Assembly: GCF_003598715.1 (NCBI RefSeq)
Contig: NZ_QZFU01000045.1
Location: 310,001-374,000 of the forward strand
From: Nocardia panacis
Lineage (GTDB): Bacteria; Actinomycetota; Actinomycetes; Mycobacteriales; Mycobacteriaceae
Length of the DNA: 64,000 bases
Reading direction: 5' to 3'
Part shown: piece by piece, positions 18,184 through 26,671 of the stretch
Position numbering within the stretch: the first letter of the stretch is position 1
How the letters are laid out: each line of letters begins with the position of its first letter
Notes under the pieces: model-generated
What the model was told of the DNA's origin: nothing
The model's input: the letters and a program-made list of their open reading frames with translations, nothing else
The model's database searches: none
Position numbers and translations under genes: made by a program

Positions 18184-18216
18184 CACTATGCGCAACATCG
18201 ATTGCACATAGTGCAA
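18184..18216. promoter_or_regulatory. Composite palindromes in the kdgK / PLP-enzyme divergent promoter (probable IclR operator)
   Basis: Two overlapping symmetric elements. (a) CACTATG (18184-18190) pairs with CATAGTG (18207-18213), and inside them GCAA (18192-18195) pairs with TTGC (18202-18205), all about one centre at 18198.5. (b) TTGCAC-ATA-GTGCAA (18202-18216) is a perfect 15-bp palindrome, the usual size of an IclR-family operator. They lie in the 166-bp gap between the two start codons. Confidence 0.65.
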
Positions 18217-18288
18217 TGTCCCGGGTCTCTCGCTCGGGCATGAGCCACTTCAACGCGGCGGGTGTCGAATCCGCGGGAAGGAACGGCT

Positions 18289-19536
18289 GTGACCATCGAC
18301 AGCGAAGTCGTTGCGGCGCTGGCGGATCGCACGCTGGGACCGGAGCACAAAGCGCTCCCGCCCTCGGCCTGGGGTCGCACCGCACGCGAATTCCTCGCGG
18401 GCGCACCACGATTGACGGACCTGAGCACCCCCGTCCTCACCCTCGACGAATCCGCCATCGCGAACAATCTCGCGGTCATGGCGAATTGGACCCGCGCGGC
18501 CGGGGTGGCATTGGCGCCACACGGGAAGACCACCATGGCCCCGCAGCTCTGGGCGCGGCAGCTCGCGGCGGGCTCTTGGGGCATCACCCTGGCCACGCCG
18601 TGGCAGGCGCAGGTGGCGCGCGCCTTCGGTGTCGGCCGGATCCTGCTGGCCAACGCGCTGGTCGATCCGGTCGGGCTGCGCTGGGTCGCCGCCGAACAGG
18701 CCCGCGATGCCGAATTCGAATTCCTGAGCTGGGTCGACAGCGTCGAGACGGTCGCGTGGATGGACGAGCATCTGCGCGAAGCGCCGGGACCCCGGCTGCG
18801 GGTGCTGGTCGAACTCGGTGGGCCGCACGGGCGCACGGGTGCGCGCACGGTGGACCGGGCGGTCGAGGTGGCGCGTGCCGTCGCCGCCTCCGCGCGGCTC
18901 GAACTGGCCGGTGTGGCCGGATACGAGGGTGCGCTCGGACATGATCGCGGATCCCGCGCGCTGGACGCGATCGGCCACTATTTGGACGAAATGGCCCGGC
19001 TGCACCGCGAACTCGCGGGCATGTTCGCCGCCGAGCAGGCCATCCTCACCGCGGGCGGCAGCTCCTACCCGGATCTCGTGCTGGATCGGCTCGCGGGACT
19101 CGAAGGCGCGCAGGTGATCCTGCGCTCCGGCGCGTACCTCATTCACGACGACGGCTTCTACGCGGGCATCTCGCCGCTGGCGGGTTCGCTGCGTTCGGCC
19201 ATGCACGGCTGGGCGCGGGCCGTATCCCGACCGGAACCGGAGTTGGCGCTGCTCGACGCGGGCAAGCGCGACCTGCCGTTCGATGAGGGGCTTCCGGTCC
19301 CGCAGATCATCGCGGGACCGCAAGCAGGCAGGCTCGATTCGGCCGCCGTCGTGAGCGCGCTCAACGATCAGCACACCTTCCTGCGCGCACCGGGCGCGGT
19401 CGCGGTGGGCAGTGTGGTGCGGCTCGGCCTCTCGCATCCGTGCACCGCCTTCGACAAGTGGCGGCTCATCCCCGTCCTCGATGATGCCGCCGCCGCCGAC
19501 CCGCGCGTGGTCGACCTGGTGCACACCTTCTTCTGA
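18289..19536 (+). CDS. Fold-type III PLP enzyme of the D-threonine aldolase / D-serine dehydratase family; probable D-glucosaminate-type dehydratase
   Basis: 415 aa. GTG 18289 is chosen because AAGGAAC lies 5-6 bp upstream (in-frame GTG 18262 is the alternative). Alanine-racemase-like N-terminal barrel with the PLP lysine in APHGKTTMAP (Lys80), and a C-terminal DSD-like domain with GLSHPCTAFDKW, where His and Cys match the zinc ligands of D-serine dehydratase. The family eliminates ammonia from D-beta-hydroxy amino acids. D-glucosaminate dehydratase belongs, as I recall, to the same family; with KDG kinase, KDPG aldolase and RidA next door that activity fits best. Annotation pipelines would probably say amino acid deaminase. 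Confidence 0.85.
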   Translation: MTIDSEVVAALADRTLGPEHKALPPSAWGRTAREFLAGAPRLTDLSTPVLTLDESAIANNLAVMANWTRAAGVALAPHGKTTMAPQLWARQLAAGSWGITLATPWQAQVARAFGVGRILLANALVDPVGLRWVAAEQARDAEFEFLSWVDSVETVAWMDEHLREAPGPRLRVLVELGGPHGRTGARTVDRAVEVARAVAASARLELAGVAGYEGALGHDRGSRALDAIGHYLDEMARLHRELAGMFAAEQAILTAGGSSYPDLVLDRLAGLEGAQVILRSGAYLIHDDGFYAGISPLAGSLRSAMHGWARAVSRPEPELALLDAGKRDLPFDEGLPVPQIIAGPQAGRLDSAAVVSALNDQHTFLRAPGAVAVGSVVRLGLSHPCTAFDKWRLIPVLDDAAAADPRVVDLVHTFF

Positions 19537-19547
19537 ACCGGAACACC

Positions 19548-21161
19548 ATGACAGAGCTCATTTTTCGCGATGTCGAGATCATCGACGGCACCGGCGCGCC
19601 CGGCTATCGCGGCGATCTGCGCGTCGTAGACGGGCGCATCGCCGAGATCGCCGCGCCCGCGACGCTTTCCGGTGCGGGCCGGATCGTCGAATCCGATCCG
19701 GGCACGGTGCTCGCGCCCGGATTCATCGATATGCACGCGCATTCGGATCTGCACCTGCTCACCGAGCCGGGACACCTGCCCAAGATCAGTCAGGGCGTCA
19801 CCACCGAGGTGATAGGCCAGGACGGACTGTCCTACGCCCCGATCGACGACGCCACCCTGGCCGTGGTGCGCCGCCAAATCGCGGGCTGGAACGGCAATCC
19901 CGCCGATCTGGACTTCTCCTGGCGCACCGTGGCCGAATACCTGGACCGGCTCGACCGGGGAATCACCCCCAATGCCGCGTACCTGGTGCCACAGGGCACG
20001 CTGCGACTGATGGTGGTGGGAGCCGAACAGCGCTCCGCCACCGACGCCGAGATCCGGCGCATGCGCGAACTTTTGGCGCAGGGCCTGCGTGACGGCGCGG
20101 TCGGTATGTCGAGCGGACTCACCTACACGCCCGGAATGTACGCGAACACCGCGGAATTGGCGGCGCTGTGCGAGGTGGTCGCGGAATTCGGCGGCTTCTA
20201 CGCGCCGCACACCCGCTCCTACGGCAAGGGCGCGCTCGAGGCGTACGCCGAGATGATCGAACTGGCCCGCGGCACCGGCTGCGCGCTGCACCTGACCCAC
20301 GCCACCATGAACTTCGGCGTGAACCGCGGCCGCGCACCGGAATTCCTCGCCATGATCGCGGCGGCGCGCGCCGACGGCTGCGATATCACGCTGGACACCT
20401 ACCCGTATCTGCCCGGCTCGACCACACTTTCGGCGCTGCTGCCCAGTTGGGTCATGTCGGGCGGACCGGACGCGGCGCTGGCCCGACTGGCCGATCCCGC
20501 CGAGTGCGCGCGCATCGCGGTGGATGTCAACGTCAATGGCTCCGACGGTTGCCACGGGGTGACGGTGGAGTGGGAAACCATTCAGATCAGCGGTGTCGGC
20601 GATACCGCGCTGCGCGAGTACGTGGGCCGCACCGTCGCCGAAGCGGCGGCCGAACAGGGGGTGGCGCCGGAGGAGTTGTTCTTCGACCTGCTGCGCCGGG
20701 ATCAGTTGGCCACCACCATCCTTCAGCACGTCGGCCACGAAGCGAATGTGCGCGCCATCATGGTGGACGCCGGACATATGGGCGGCAGCGACGCGCTGCT
20801 GGTCGGCGAGCGGCCGCATCCTCGGGCCTGGGGCGCCTTCCCGCGCTTCCTCGCCCGCTACGTGCGCGAACTCGGCGTACTCGGTCTGGCCGAATGCGTG
20901 CACCACCTCACCGGCCGCCCGGCGCGGCGGCTGCGGCTGCGCGAGCGCGGACTCATCCGCCCCGGCTACGCGGCCGACCTGGTGCTGTTCGATCCGGCCG
21001 CGATCACCGACACCGCCACCTTCGACAATCCGAGACAGCAGGCGGGCGGTATCGGGCATGTCCTGGTCAATGGCCGCTTCGCCCTCGAAAACGGCGCGCC
21101 CACCGGCATACTCGCCGGCCGCGCGCTGCGCATGGACCCCTCGCGGAAGGAAACCCGTTGA
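19548..21161 (+). CDS. D-aminoacylase-family N-acyl deacylase (amidohydrolase)
   Basis: 537 aa metal-dependent amidohydrolase. N-terminal beta domain, then the metal-binding FIDMHAHSDLHL (His63, His65, Asp67) and the family pattern GQDGLS near 93-98, THATMNFGV, DTYPYLPGSTTLSALLP, and the closing GLIRPGYAADLVLFDP. N-acyl-D-amino-acid deacylases remove acetyl or formyl groups from D-configured amino acids. The gene lies 11 bp after the PLP enzyme and overlaps eda, so it probably supplies the free amine to that enzyme; N-acetyl-D-glucosaminate is my preferred substrate (inference). Confidence 0.88.
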   Translation: MTELIFRDVEIIDGTGAPGYRGDLRVVDGRIAEIAAPATLSGAGRIVESDPGTVLAPGFIDMHAHSDLHLLTEPGHLPKISQGVTTEVIGQDGLSYAPIDDATLAVVRRQIAGWNGNPADLDFSWRTVAEYLDRLDRGITPNAAYLVPQGTLRLMVVGAEQRSATDAEIRRMRELLAQGLRDGAVGMSSGLTYTPGMYANTAELAALCEVVAEFGGFYAPHTRSYGKGALEAYAEMIELARGTGCALHLTHATMNFGVNRGRAPEFLAMIAAARADGCDITLDTYPYLPGSTTLSALLPSWVMSGGPDAALARLADPAECARIAVDVNVNGSDGCHGVTVEWETIQISGVGDTALREYVGRTVAEAAAEQGVAPEELFFDLLRRDQLATTILQHVGHEANVRAIMVDAGHMGGSDALLVGERPHPRAWGAFPRFLARYVRELGVLGLAECVHHLTGRPARRLRLRERGLIRPGYAADLVLFDPAAITDTATFDNPRQQAGGIGHVLVNGRFALENGAPTGILAGRALRMDPSRKETR

Positions 21162-21787
21162 CCGACACCACCGACGCGTTGGCCGTCATCCGGGCCGACC
21201 GGGTGCTCACCGTGGTTCGCGCACCCGCGATACCCGATCCGGTCGCACTCGCACAGGCCTTGGCGGGAGCCGGGATTCGCGCACTCGAACTGACCTTCAC
21301 CACACCCGGCGTGCTCGAATATCTCGAACAGGCCGGTGCCGCATCGGATGCGGTGCTCGGCATGGGCACGGTGCTCACCGGGGATCAGGCGCGCGCGGCC
21401 ATCGATCACGGCGCGCGCTTCCTGGTGACCCCCGGCGTGCGCGCCGAGGTGGCGCGGGTGGCGGGGGAGCGCGGCATCCCTGTCGTCATGGGCGCTTTCA
21501 CGCCCTCGGAGGTGCTGACCGCGCTCGACCTGGGCGCGGCGGCGGTGAAGATCTTCCCGGCCCGCGCGCTCGGACCGGGCTATCTGAAAGATTTGCGCGG
21601 CCCGTTTCCGAACGTGCCGCTGATCCCGTCGGGTGGAGTCAACGCGGGCAATGCCGCGCAATTCCTCGCCAACGGCGCCGCGGCCGTGACCGCGGGCACC
21701 GACGTCGTGGCGCCCACCGAGGTCGCCGCGGGCCGCTGGCCCGAAATCGCCGCTCGCGCGGCAACTTTTGTTCGATCCATGAAGTGA
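21158..21787 (+). CDS. eda: 2-keto-3-deoxy-6-phosphogluconate (KDPG) aldolase
   Basis: 209 aa class I aldolase cleaving KDPG to pyruvate and glyceraldehyde-3-phosphate. The TTG start at 21158 overlaps the upstream stop and follows GGAAGGAAA. Family residues: ELTFTTPG (Glu44), GMGTVLT, FLVTPGV, and the Schiff-base Lys131 in AAVKIFPA; PSGGV near 170 forms the phosphate site. The length matches Eda. Consumes the product of KdgK from the divergent operon. Confidence 0.93.
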   Translation: MTDTTDALAVIRADRVLTVVRAPAIPDPVALAQALAGAGIRALELTFTTPGVLEYLEQAGAASDAVLGMGTVLTGDQARAAIDHGARFLVTPGVRAEVARVAGERGIPVVMGAFTPSEVLTALDLGAAAVKIFPARALGPGYLKDLRGPFPNVPLIPSGGVNAGNAAQFLANGAAAVTAGTDVVAPTEVAAGRWPEIAARAATFVRSMK

Positions 21788-21798
21788 GGGGTACCCCC

Positions 21799-23202
21799 AT
21801 GGGCGCCACTGTCGATTGGCTGCGCACCACCACACCGGGATTGCTGGTGCTGTGCGGTCTGGCCATCGCTGTACTACTGCTGGCCATCATCAAGGTCAAA
21901 CTGGAGCCGTTCATCGCGCTGCTGCTGACCGGCCTCGCGCTCGCGCTGGCCGCGGGCCTACCGGTGAACAAGATCGTCGGCACGGCGATCAAGAGCGGCG
22001 ATTCGCTGCTGGAGACCGGCTTCGGCGGCATCCTCGGCCATATCGCGGTGATCATCGGGCTGGGTACGGTGCTGGGCGCGATCCTCGAAAGATCCGGTGG
22101 CGCCGATGTTTTGACCGGCAAACTGCTCGGCCTGTTCGGGGAGCGGGGCGCGCCCATCGCCATGGGCCTGCTCGGACTCATCCTCGGCATCCCGGTGTTC
22201 TTCGATATCGGCATTTTCGTGCTCGCGCCGCTGATCTACGTCGCGGCCAAACGCGGCGGGCGCTCACTGGTGCTCTACGCCATGCCGATGCTGGCCGGTC
22301 TGTCCATGACCCACGCCTTCCTGCCGCCGCATCCGGGTCCGGTCGCGCTCGGCGGACTGCTCGAGGTGAGTCTCGGCTGGTTGATCCTGATGGGATTCGT
22401 CTGCGGCGTACCGGGTTTCATCGCTGCGGGTCTGGTCTGGGGCTCGTGGATCGGCCGGCGGATCCAGGTGGAGGTGCCCGAGGAATTCCTGGTGCGCGAG
22501 GAGAACGGAACCGAGGACCCGAAGGCCGCGCCCCACGTCGCGACCATCGGCGCGATCATCGCCGTCCCGCTGGTGCTCATCCTCGGCGCGACCTTCGGCA
22601 CCCAACTGCTGGACAAGAATTCCCGACTGCTCCAGGTGCTGACCTTCCTCGGCACACCCGCCGTCGCGCTGCTCATCGCGGTGCTGATCGCGTTCTACGT
22701 GCTCGGTGTCCGGCGCGGCGCGAGCGTGCAGCAGTTGGGCACGCTCACCGCCGAATCCCTGCGCCCGGTCGGCATGCTGCTGCTGGTGGTCGGCGCGGGC
22801 GCGTTCTTCGGAAAGGTCATCGCGGCCACCGGGATCGGCGCGGCGCTGGCGAACACCATGTCCGCGGCCGGACTGCCGGTGATCGTGCTCGCCTACCTCA
22901 TCAGTTGCGGACTGCGCATCGCCCAGGGGTCGGCCACGGTGGCCATCGTGACCACCGGCGGTATCGTCGCGCCGCTCGTCGCGGGCCACGGCTACTCCCA
23001 GGCGGCGATCGCGCTCATCGCCATGGCCATCGCGGCCGGATCGATCGTGCTCAGCCATGTCAACGACGGCGGCTTCTGGATCATCCAGAAGTACTTCAAC
23101 CTGACCGTCAAGCAGACCCTGCAGAGCTGGACCGTGCTCGAGACGGTGCTGTCGGTGGTCAGCTTCGCGGTGGCGGCGGCGCTGTTCGCGATCGTCGGCT
23201 GA
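21799..23202 (+). CDS. GntP-family sugar-acid:H+ symporter
   Basis: 467 aa inner-membrane permease with 12 or more hydrophobic spans (first VLCGLAIAVLLLAIIKVKLEP). GntP marks: GFGGILGHIAVIIGLGTVLG, GIPVFFDIGIFVLAPL, SMTHAFLPPHPGP, IAQGSATVAIVTTGGIVAP and SHVNDGGFWI. The family imports gluconate, fructuronate or related aldonic acids, which fits uptake of an acylated aldonic amino sugar. ATG 21799, 11 bp after eda. Its last 44 bp overlap the convergent tetR gene. Confidence 0.93.
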   Translation: MGATVDWLRTTTPGLLVLCGLAIAVLLLAIIKVKLEPFIALLLTGLALALAAGLPVNKIVGTAIKSGDSLLETGFGGILGHIAVIIGLGTVLGAILERSGGADVLTGKLLGLFGERGAPIAMGLLGLILGIPVFFDIGIFVLAPLIYVAAKRGGRSLVLYAMPMLAGLSMTHAFLPPHPGPVALGGLLEVSLGWLILMGFVCGVPGFIAAGLVWGSWIGRRIQVEVPEEFLVREENGTEDPKAAPHVATIGAIIAVPLVLILGATFGTQLLDKNSRLLQVLTFLGTPAVALLIAVLIAFYVLGVRRGASVQQLGTLTAESLRPVGMLLLVVGAGAFFGKVIAATGIGAALANTMSAAGLPVIVLAYLISCGLRIAQGSATVAIVTTGGIVAPLVAGHGYSQAAIALIAMAIAAGSIVLSHVNDGGFWIIQKYFNLTVKQTLQSWTVLETVLSVVSFAVAAALFAIVG

Positions 23203-23788
23203 GCAGGGCGCGCACCACCAGATCCACCCCGGCCCGCGGTGCGAAACCCGGTGTCGGGGTGGTCAGTTGGTGCAGAACCAAGCCGTCGAGGTAGTCGATG
23301 AGCGCCTTGGCGACGAGCCGCTGTTCGACGGCACGATCCGCGGCGCGCCTGTCCTCGGTGTGATTCACGACGTGTATTTCGCCGAGGGTGCGCGCGACCC
23401 AGTCGGTGATGTTCTCGTGCCCGCGCCGCAGTGCCTGCCGCAGCGCGGGCAGGTGCGCCGTTTCGTGCAGCAGCGCGTACCTGGCCATATTGCGCACCCG
23501 GTCCTGACCGATCATGAATTCGACCAGGACGACGAGGCCGTCCACCAGTTCGTCGACGGTGGTGGGTATCCGGGTGCGGTTCTGCGCCGCCCAGTCCGCG
23601 CGGTCACGCTCCTCCAGCCGGGCCACGACACCGGTGAGCAGTGCCTCGCGGGTGCGGAAATAGTTCGAGGTGGAGCCGGGGGGAAGTTCGGCCCGTTCGT
23701 CGACGGCGCGATGGGTGAGGGCGCGCAGGCTCTGGGTGCCAAGGATCTCGATCGCGGCGTCCAGCGCCCGCTCCCGTTTCGTCGACAT
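23159..23788 (-). CDS. TetR-family transcriptional regulator
   Basis: 209 aa. N-terminal HTH RALDAAIEILGTQSLRALTH with the recognition part RAVDERAELPPGSTSNYFRT, and a helical ligand domain (from about 65). Divergent from the FAD monooxygenase at 23907; the gap holds two matched palindromes, so it probably represses itself and that enzyme. Its 3' end overlaps the 3' end of gntP in antisense by 44 bp. Confidence 0.92.
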   Translation of the reverse strand: MSTKRERALDAAIEILGTQSLRALTHRAVDERAELPPGSTSNYFRTREALLTGVVARLEERDRADWAAQNRTRIPTTVDELVDGLVVLVEFMIGQDRVRNMARYALLHETAHLPALRQALRRGHENITDWVARTLGEIHVVNHTEDRRAADRAVEQRLVAKALIDYLDGLVLHQLTTPTPGFAPRAGVDLVVRALLSRRSRTAPPPPRS

Positions 23789-23795
23789 CCCTGCA

Positions 23796-23831
23796 CACTA
23801 CATCAGTAGTGATCATTACTACAGAAGTAGT
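23796..23831. promoter_or_regulatory. Twin palindromic TetR operators
   Basis: CACTAC-ATCA-GTAGTG (23796-23811) and ACTAC-AGAA-GTAGT (23818-23831, arms 23818-23822 and 23827-23831). Same arm sequence, same 4-bp spacer, and centres 21 bp apart, i.e. two helical turns on one face. It begins 8 bp from the tetR start codon and lies 75 bp before the monooxygenase start. Confidence 0.8.
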
Positions 23832-23906
23832 GAATTTCGGTGCGGGCGGCATTAATCTCGAGCCAGTTCGGGCGCGGTGCCCGACGATTCGGTGGGAGGT
23901 TGCGCT

Positions 23907-25007
23907 ATGCCCAAGGCGGTCGTGGTCGGCGGAGGAATCGCGGGTCTGGCCTGCGCGGTCGGATTCGTGCGCGCGGGGTGGGAGGTGGAGGTGCTGGAGC
24001 GGGCGAGCCGCATCGCTGAGGTCGGTGCGGGACTATCGCTGTGGCCCAACGCTGTTCGCGCACTAGACGCGCTCGGACTCGGGGACGAGGTGCGCAGGCG
24101 GGCCGGGGACTGCCGGGCCGCCGGGATCCAGGATGCCAAGGGCGGGTGGCTGACTCGCTACAACATGGCGCAGCTCGAGGCGACCTACGGGTTGCCGATC
24201 ATGGTGCACCGCGCCGACCTGCTCGACATCCTGCGCGAGGCGGTGCCGGAATCGATGCTGCGAACCGGTATCTCGGTTCGCTCGGCCGGGCTCGACGGGA
24301 CCGTCGAGCACTCGGCGGGCGCTTCGGTCGGCGATATCGTGGTGGGCGCGGACGGGATTCGCAGCGTCGCGCGGCGGGCGGTCTGCGGCGAGATGGTGCC
24401 GCGCTACCGCGGCTACACCACCTGGCGCATGGTCGTCACCCCCAAAGAACCGGTCCGCGAGATCGTCGAAATGTGGGGTCGCGGTCAACGATTCGGCTAC
24501 GGCGGGCTCCCCGACGGCCGCGTCTACTGCTTCGCCGTCGCCGCCATGCCCGAGGGTAGCCCCGGCGGTGGGCTCGCCGAACTCCGCCGTCGTTACGCCG
24601 GATGGCCGGAGCCGGTGCAGGGCCTGATCGCGGCCGCCTCGGAAGCGAATGTCCTCAAACACGATATCTACGATCTGCCCCCACTGAAGCGGCTTTCGGC
24701 AGGCCGGATCGCCCTGGCCGGTGACGCCGCCCACGCCATGACCCCGAATCTCGGTCAGGGGGCCTGCCAGGCGCTCGAGGATGCCGTCGTGCTGACCGAG
24801 ATCGCCACCTCCGGTGGTGATCTCGCCCGCTACGACGCCGAACGGGGTCCGCGCACCACCATGGTCGTCAATCAATCGCGGTGGGTCGGCACCCTCGCTC
24901 AACTGTCCTGGCCGCCCGCGGTTGCGCTCCGCGATGCGATCATGCGGCGCATTCCCGAGGGTCCGCAACTGAAAGCCATGGGTCCGCTGCTCAATTGGAC
25001 CCGCTGA
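23907..25007 (+). CDS. FAD-dependent monooxygenase (group A, PHBH fold)
   Basis: 366 aa. ATG 23907 has GGGAGGT 6 bp upstream. Rossmann motif VVVGGGIAGLACAVGFVRAG (residues 5-24), the DG motif GADGIRSVARRAV, and the GD motif LAGDAAHAMTPNLGQGACQA that contacts FAD ribose. Single-component aromatic or heteroaromatic hydroxylase class; the substrate is not readable from sequence. Control by the divergent TetR suggests induction by a small hydrophobic compound (inference). Confidence 0.9.
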   Translation: MPKAVVVGGGIAGLACAVGFVRAGWEVEVLERASRIAEVGAGLSLWPNAVRALDALGLGDEVRRRAGDCRAAGIQDAKGGWLTRYNMAQLEATYGLPIMVHRADLLDILREAVPESMLRTGISVRSAGLDGTVEHSAGASVGDIVVGADGIRSVARRAVCGEMVPRYRGYTTWRMVVTPKEPVREIVEMWGRGQRFGYGGLPDGRVYCFAVAAMPEGSPGGGLAELRRRYAGWPEPVQGLIAAASEANVLKHDIYDLPPLKRLSAGRIALAGDAAHAMTPNLGQGACQALEDAVVLTEIATSGGDLARYDAERGPRTTMVVNQSRWVGTLAQLSWPPAVALRDAIMRRIPEGPQLKAMGPLLNWTR

Positions 25008-25020
25008 CACCGCGCGAATC

Positions 25021-25043
25021 CGGCCGATCGGTGGTATCGGCCG
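25021..25043. terminator. Hairpin terminator
   Basis: CGGCCGAT / ATCGGCCG, a perfect 8-bp stem with a 7-nt loop, followed by AAAA, between the convergent ends of the monooxygenase and the WYL regulator. Confidence 0.65.
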
Positions 25044-25065
25044 AAAACCCGTGAACGGCACGACC

Positions 25066-26034
25066 TCAGTCGACGTAGCGTGCGCGCATCCTGTCGGCGA
25101 TGGTCGCCATACGGGCGCGCAGTTGCGGAGGTTCGAGGACCTCGGCATACTCGCCGAGCGGCAGAATCCCGTGGGCCAGCACCTCATACGACTCGGCAGG
25201 CAGGGTGAGTTCCACCCAGCCGTCGGCGTCGGGCTGACCCGCGGATTCCAACGCGGCAGTCACGGCGGCCGGATCGTTGCCCGAGCGCAACAGGAACAGG
25301 TGCGCCGCCGAGACCCGCAGGCGGGCCCGCACCCGCAGCATGGTGCGGGCGAATTCGGCCGCGGCGGTGTCCCAGTGGGCGGTCAGGTCGAAATCCGGTG
25401 GGCGGTCGAAGGTTTCCTCGATGGGTTCGACCTCGGCGATGCGGCCGACGCGATAGGAGCGGATCTCGTCCCCGTGCGCGGCGACGAGATACCAGGTGCC
25501 CGCCTTGAGGACCAGGCCGAGCGGGTCGACCGTGCGGGCGGCCTCTTTATCTTTGCGACCGTAGCGGATTCGCAGCCTGCGATCCGCCCAGAGCGCATCC
25601 GCCACCGCGGCCAACGCGGGCGTTTCCTCGGCGCGGTGGAACCAGCCGGGCGCATCGATGTGCACCCGATCGGCGATACGGGTGGCGCGGCCGCGCAATT
25701 CGGGCGGCAGCGCGGCGAGCACCTTGAGCTGGGCGGTGGCCAACACGGTGCCGAGCCCGAGATCGGCTGCCGCACCGGGCAATCCGGCCAGCAGCACCGC
25801 ATCGGCCTCCTCGGAGGTCAGGCCGGTCAACCGGGTTCGGTACCCGTCGACCAGCCGAACCCCACCCGCGCGACCCTGCTCGCAATAGATCGGCACCCCC
25901 GCCTCCGACAGCGCCTCGATATCCCTATACACCGTCCGCACCGAAACCTCGAGTTCCGCCGCCAGCCGCGCGGCCGTCGTATGTCCGCGCGTCTGCAACA
26001 AGAGCAGCAATCGCACCAGTCTGCTCGCCCGCAT
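25066..26034 (-). CDS. HTH-11/WYL-domain (YafY-type) transcriptional regulator
   Basis: 322 aa from ATG 26034 (frame open to 26073). HTH-11 at the start (RLVRLLLLLQTRGHTTAARL, then ELEVSVRTVYRDIEALSEAG), a WYL effector domain in the middle (about 130-210; WYLVAAHGDEIRSYRVGRI) and a C-terminal WCX extension. Family members bind small ligands or nucleic acid and usually control the divergent gene, here the pyridoxamine-phosphate-oxidase-fold protein, through the palindrome at 26058-26072. Confidence 0.92.
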   Translation of the reverse strand: MRASRLVRLLLLLQTRGHTTAARLAAELEVSVRTVYRDIEALSEAGVPIYCEQGRAGGVRLVDGYRTRLTGLTSEEADAVLLAGLPGAAADLGLGTVLATAQLKVLAALPPELRGRATRIADRVHIDAPGWFHRAEETPALAAVADALWADRRLRIRYGRKDKEAARTVDPLGLVLKAGTWYLVAAHGDEIRSYRVGRIAEVEPIEETFDRPPDFDLTAHWDTAAAEFARTMLRVRARLRVSAAHLFLLRSGNDPAAVTAALESAGQPDADGWVELTLPAESYEVLAHGILPLGEYAEVLEPPQLRARMATIADRMRARYVD

Positions 26035-26057
26035 AGTCCGAGAATATCCCGCAACCC

Positions 26058-26072
26058 TGACAGCAGATGTCA
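26058..26072. promoter_or_regulatory. Palindrome TGACA-N5-TGTCA, probable YafY/WYL operator
   Basis: TGACAGCAGATGTCA, a perfect inverted repeat of 5-bp arms with a 5-bp spacer, in the 62-bp gap between the two divergent start codons. From memory, TGACA-N5-TGTCA is typical of operators of YafY-like regulators in actinobacteria. Confidence 0.65.
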
Positions 26073-26096
26073 AGTATCCGAACTACCGTGACATCC

Positions 26097-26588
26097 ATGA
26101 CGACCTGGATCGAGTTCGCCGAGGAAGCACCGCATATCGCCGCCGTCTTCGCGCGCAGGCACCGCGCCACCGGCAACCTGTGCCTGCTGGCCACCCTGCG
26201 CGCCGACGGCTCGCCCCGCATCAGCCCGGTCGAACCCCGCATATTCGAGAACATGCTCGTCATAGTCGGCATGCCCGGCACCACCAAATTCCGCGACCTG
26301 GCCCGCGACCCCCGCTTCTGCCTGCACACCGCCACCGTTGATACCCACGTCGGCGACGGCGACGCCAAACTCTTCGGCACCGCCATCGAGAACCGAGACC
26401 CGGCCCTGCACACCCGCTTCGCCGCAGACCTCTACCAGGACACCGGCCTCGACCTCCGAACCACCGAATTCGACCACTTCTTCACCGCCGACCTCACCGG
26501 CGCCTCCACGGTCGAACTGATAGACGACCACCTCGACATCACCATCTGGAAACCCGGTGCAGGCGAACGAATCGTTCGCAAACACTGA
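26097..26588 (+). CDS. Pyridoxamine 5'-phosphate oxidase-fold (split beta-barrel) protein
   Basis: 163 aa from ATG 26097 (GTG 26088 possible). Split-barrel flavin-binding fold: FARRHRATGNLCLLATLRAD, GSPRISPVEPRIFENMLVIV, GTTKFRDLARDPRFCLHTAT. Members bind FMN, F420 or haem and reduce or oxidise small molecules; true PdxH residues are not evident. Divergent from its probable WYL regulator. Confidence 0.85.
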   Translation: MTTWIEFAEEAPHIAAVFARRHRATGNLCLLATLRADGSPRISPVEPRIFENMLVIVGMPGTTKFRDLARDPRFCLHTATVDTHVGDGDAKLFGTAIENRDPALHTRFAADLYQDTGLDLRTTEFDHFFTADLTGASTVELIDDHLDITIWKPGAGERIVRKH

Positions 26589-26671
26589 GCGCACCACAGT
26601 TCCGCGCGAGCTCCGGAATTCGTGAAAAGGTAACAGCCCCACCAACTTATGCTCCCGAGGGTGAACACTTC

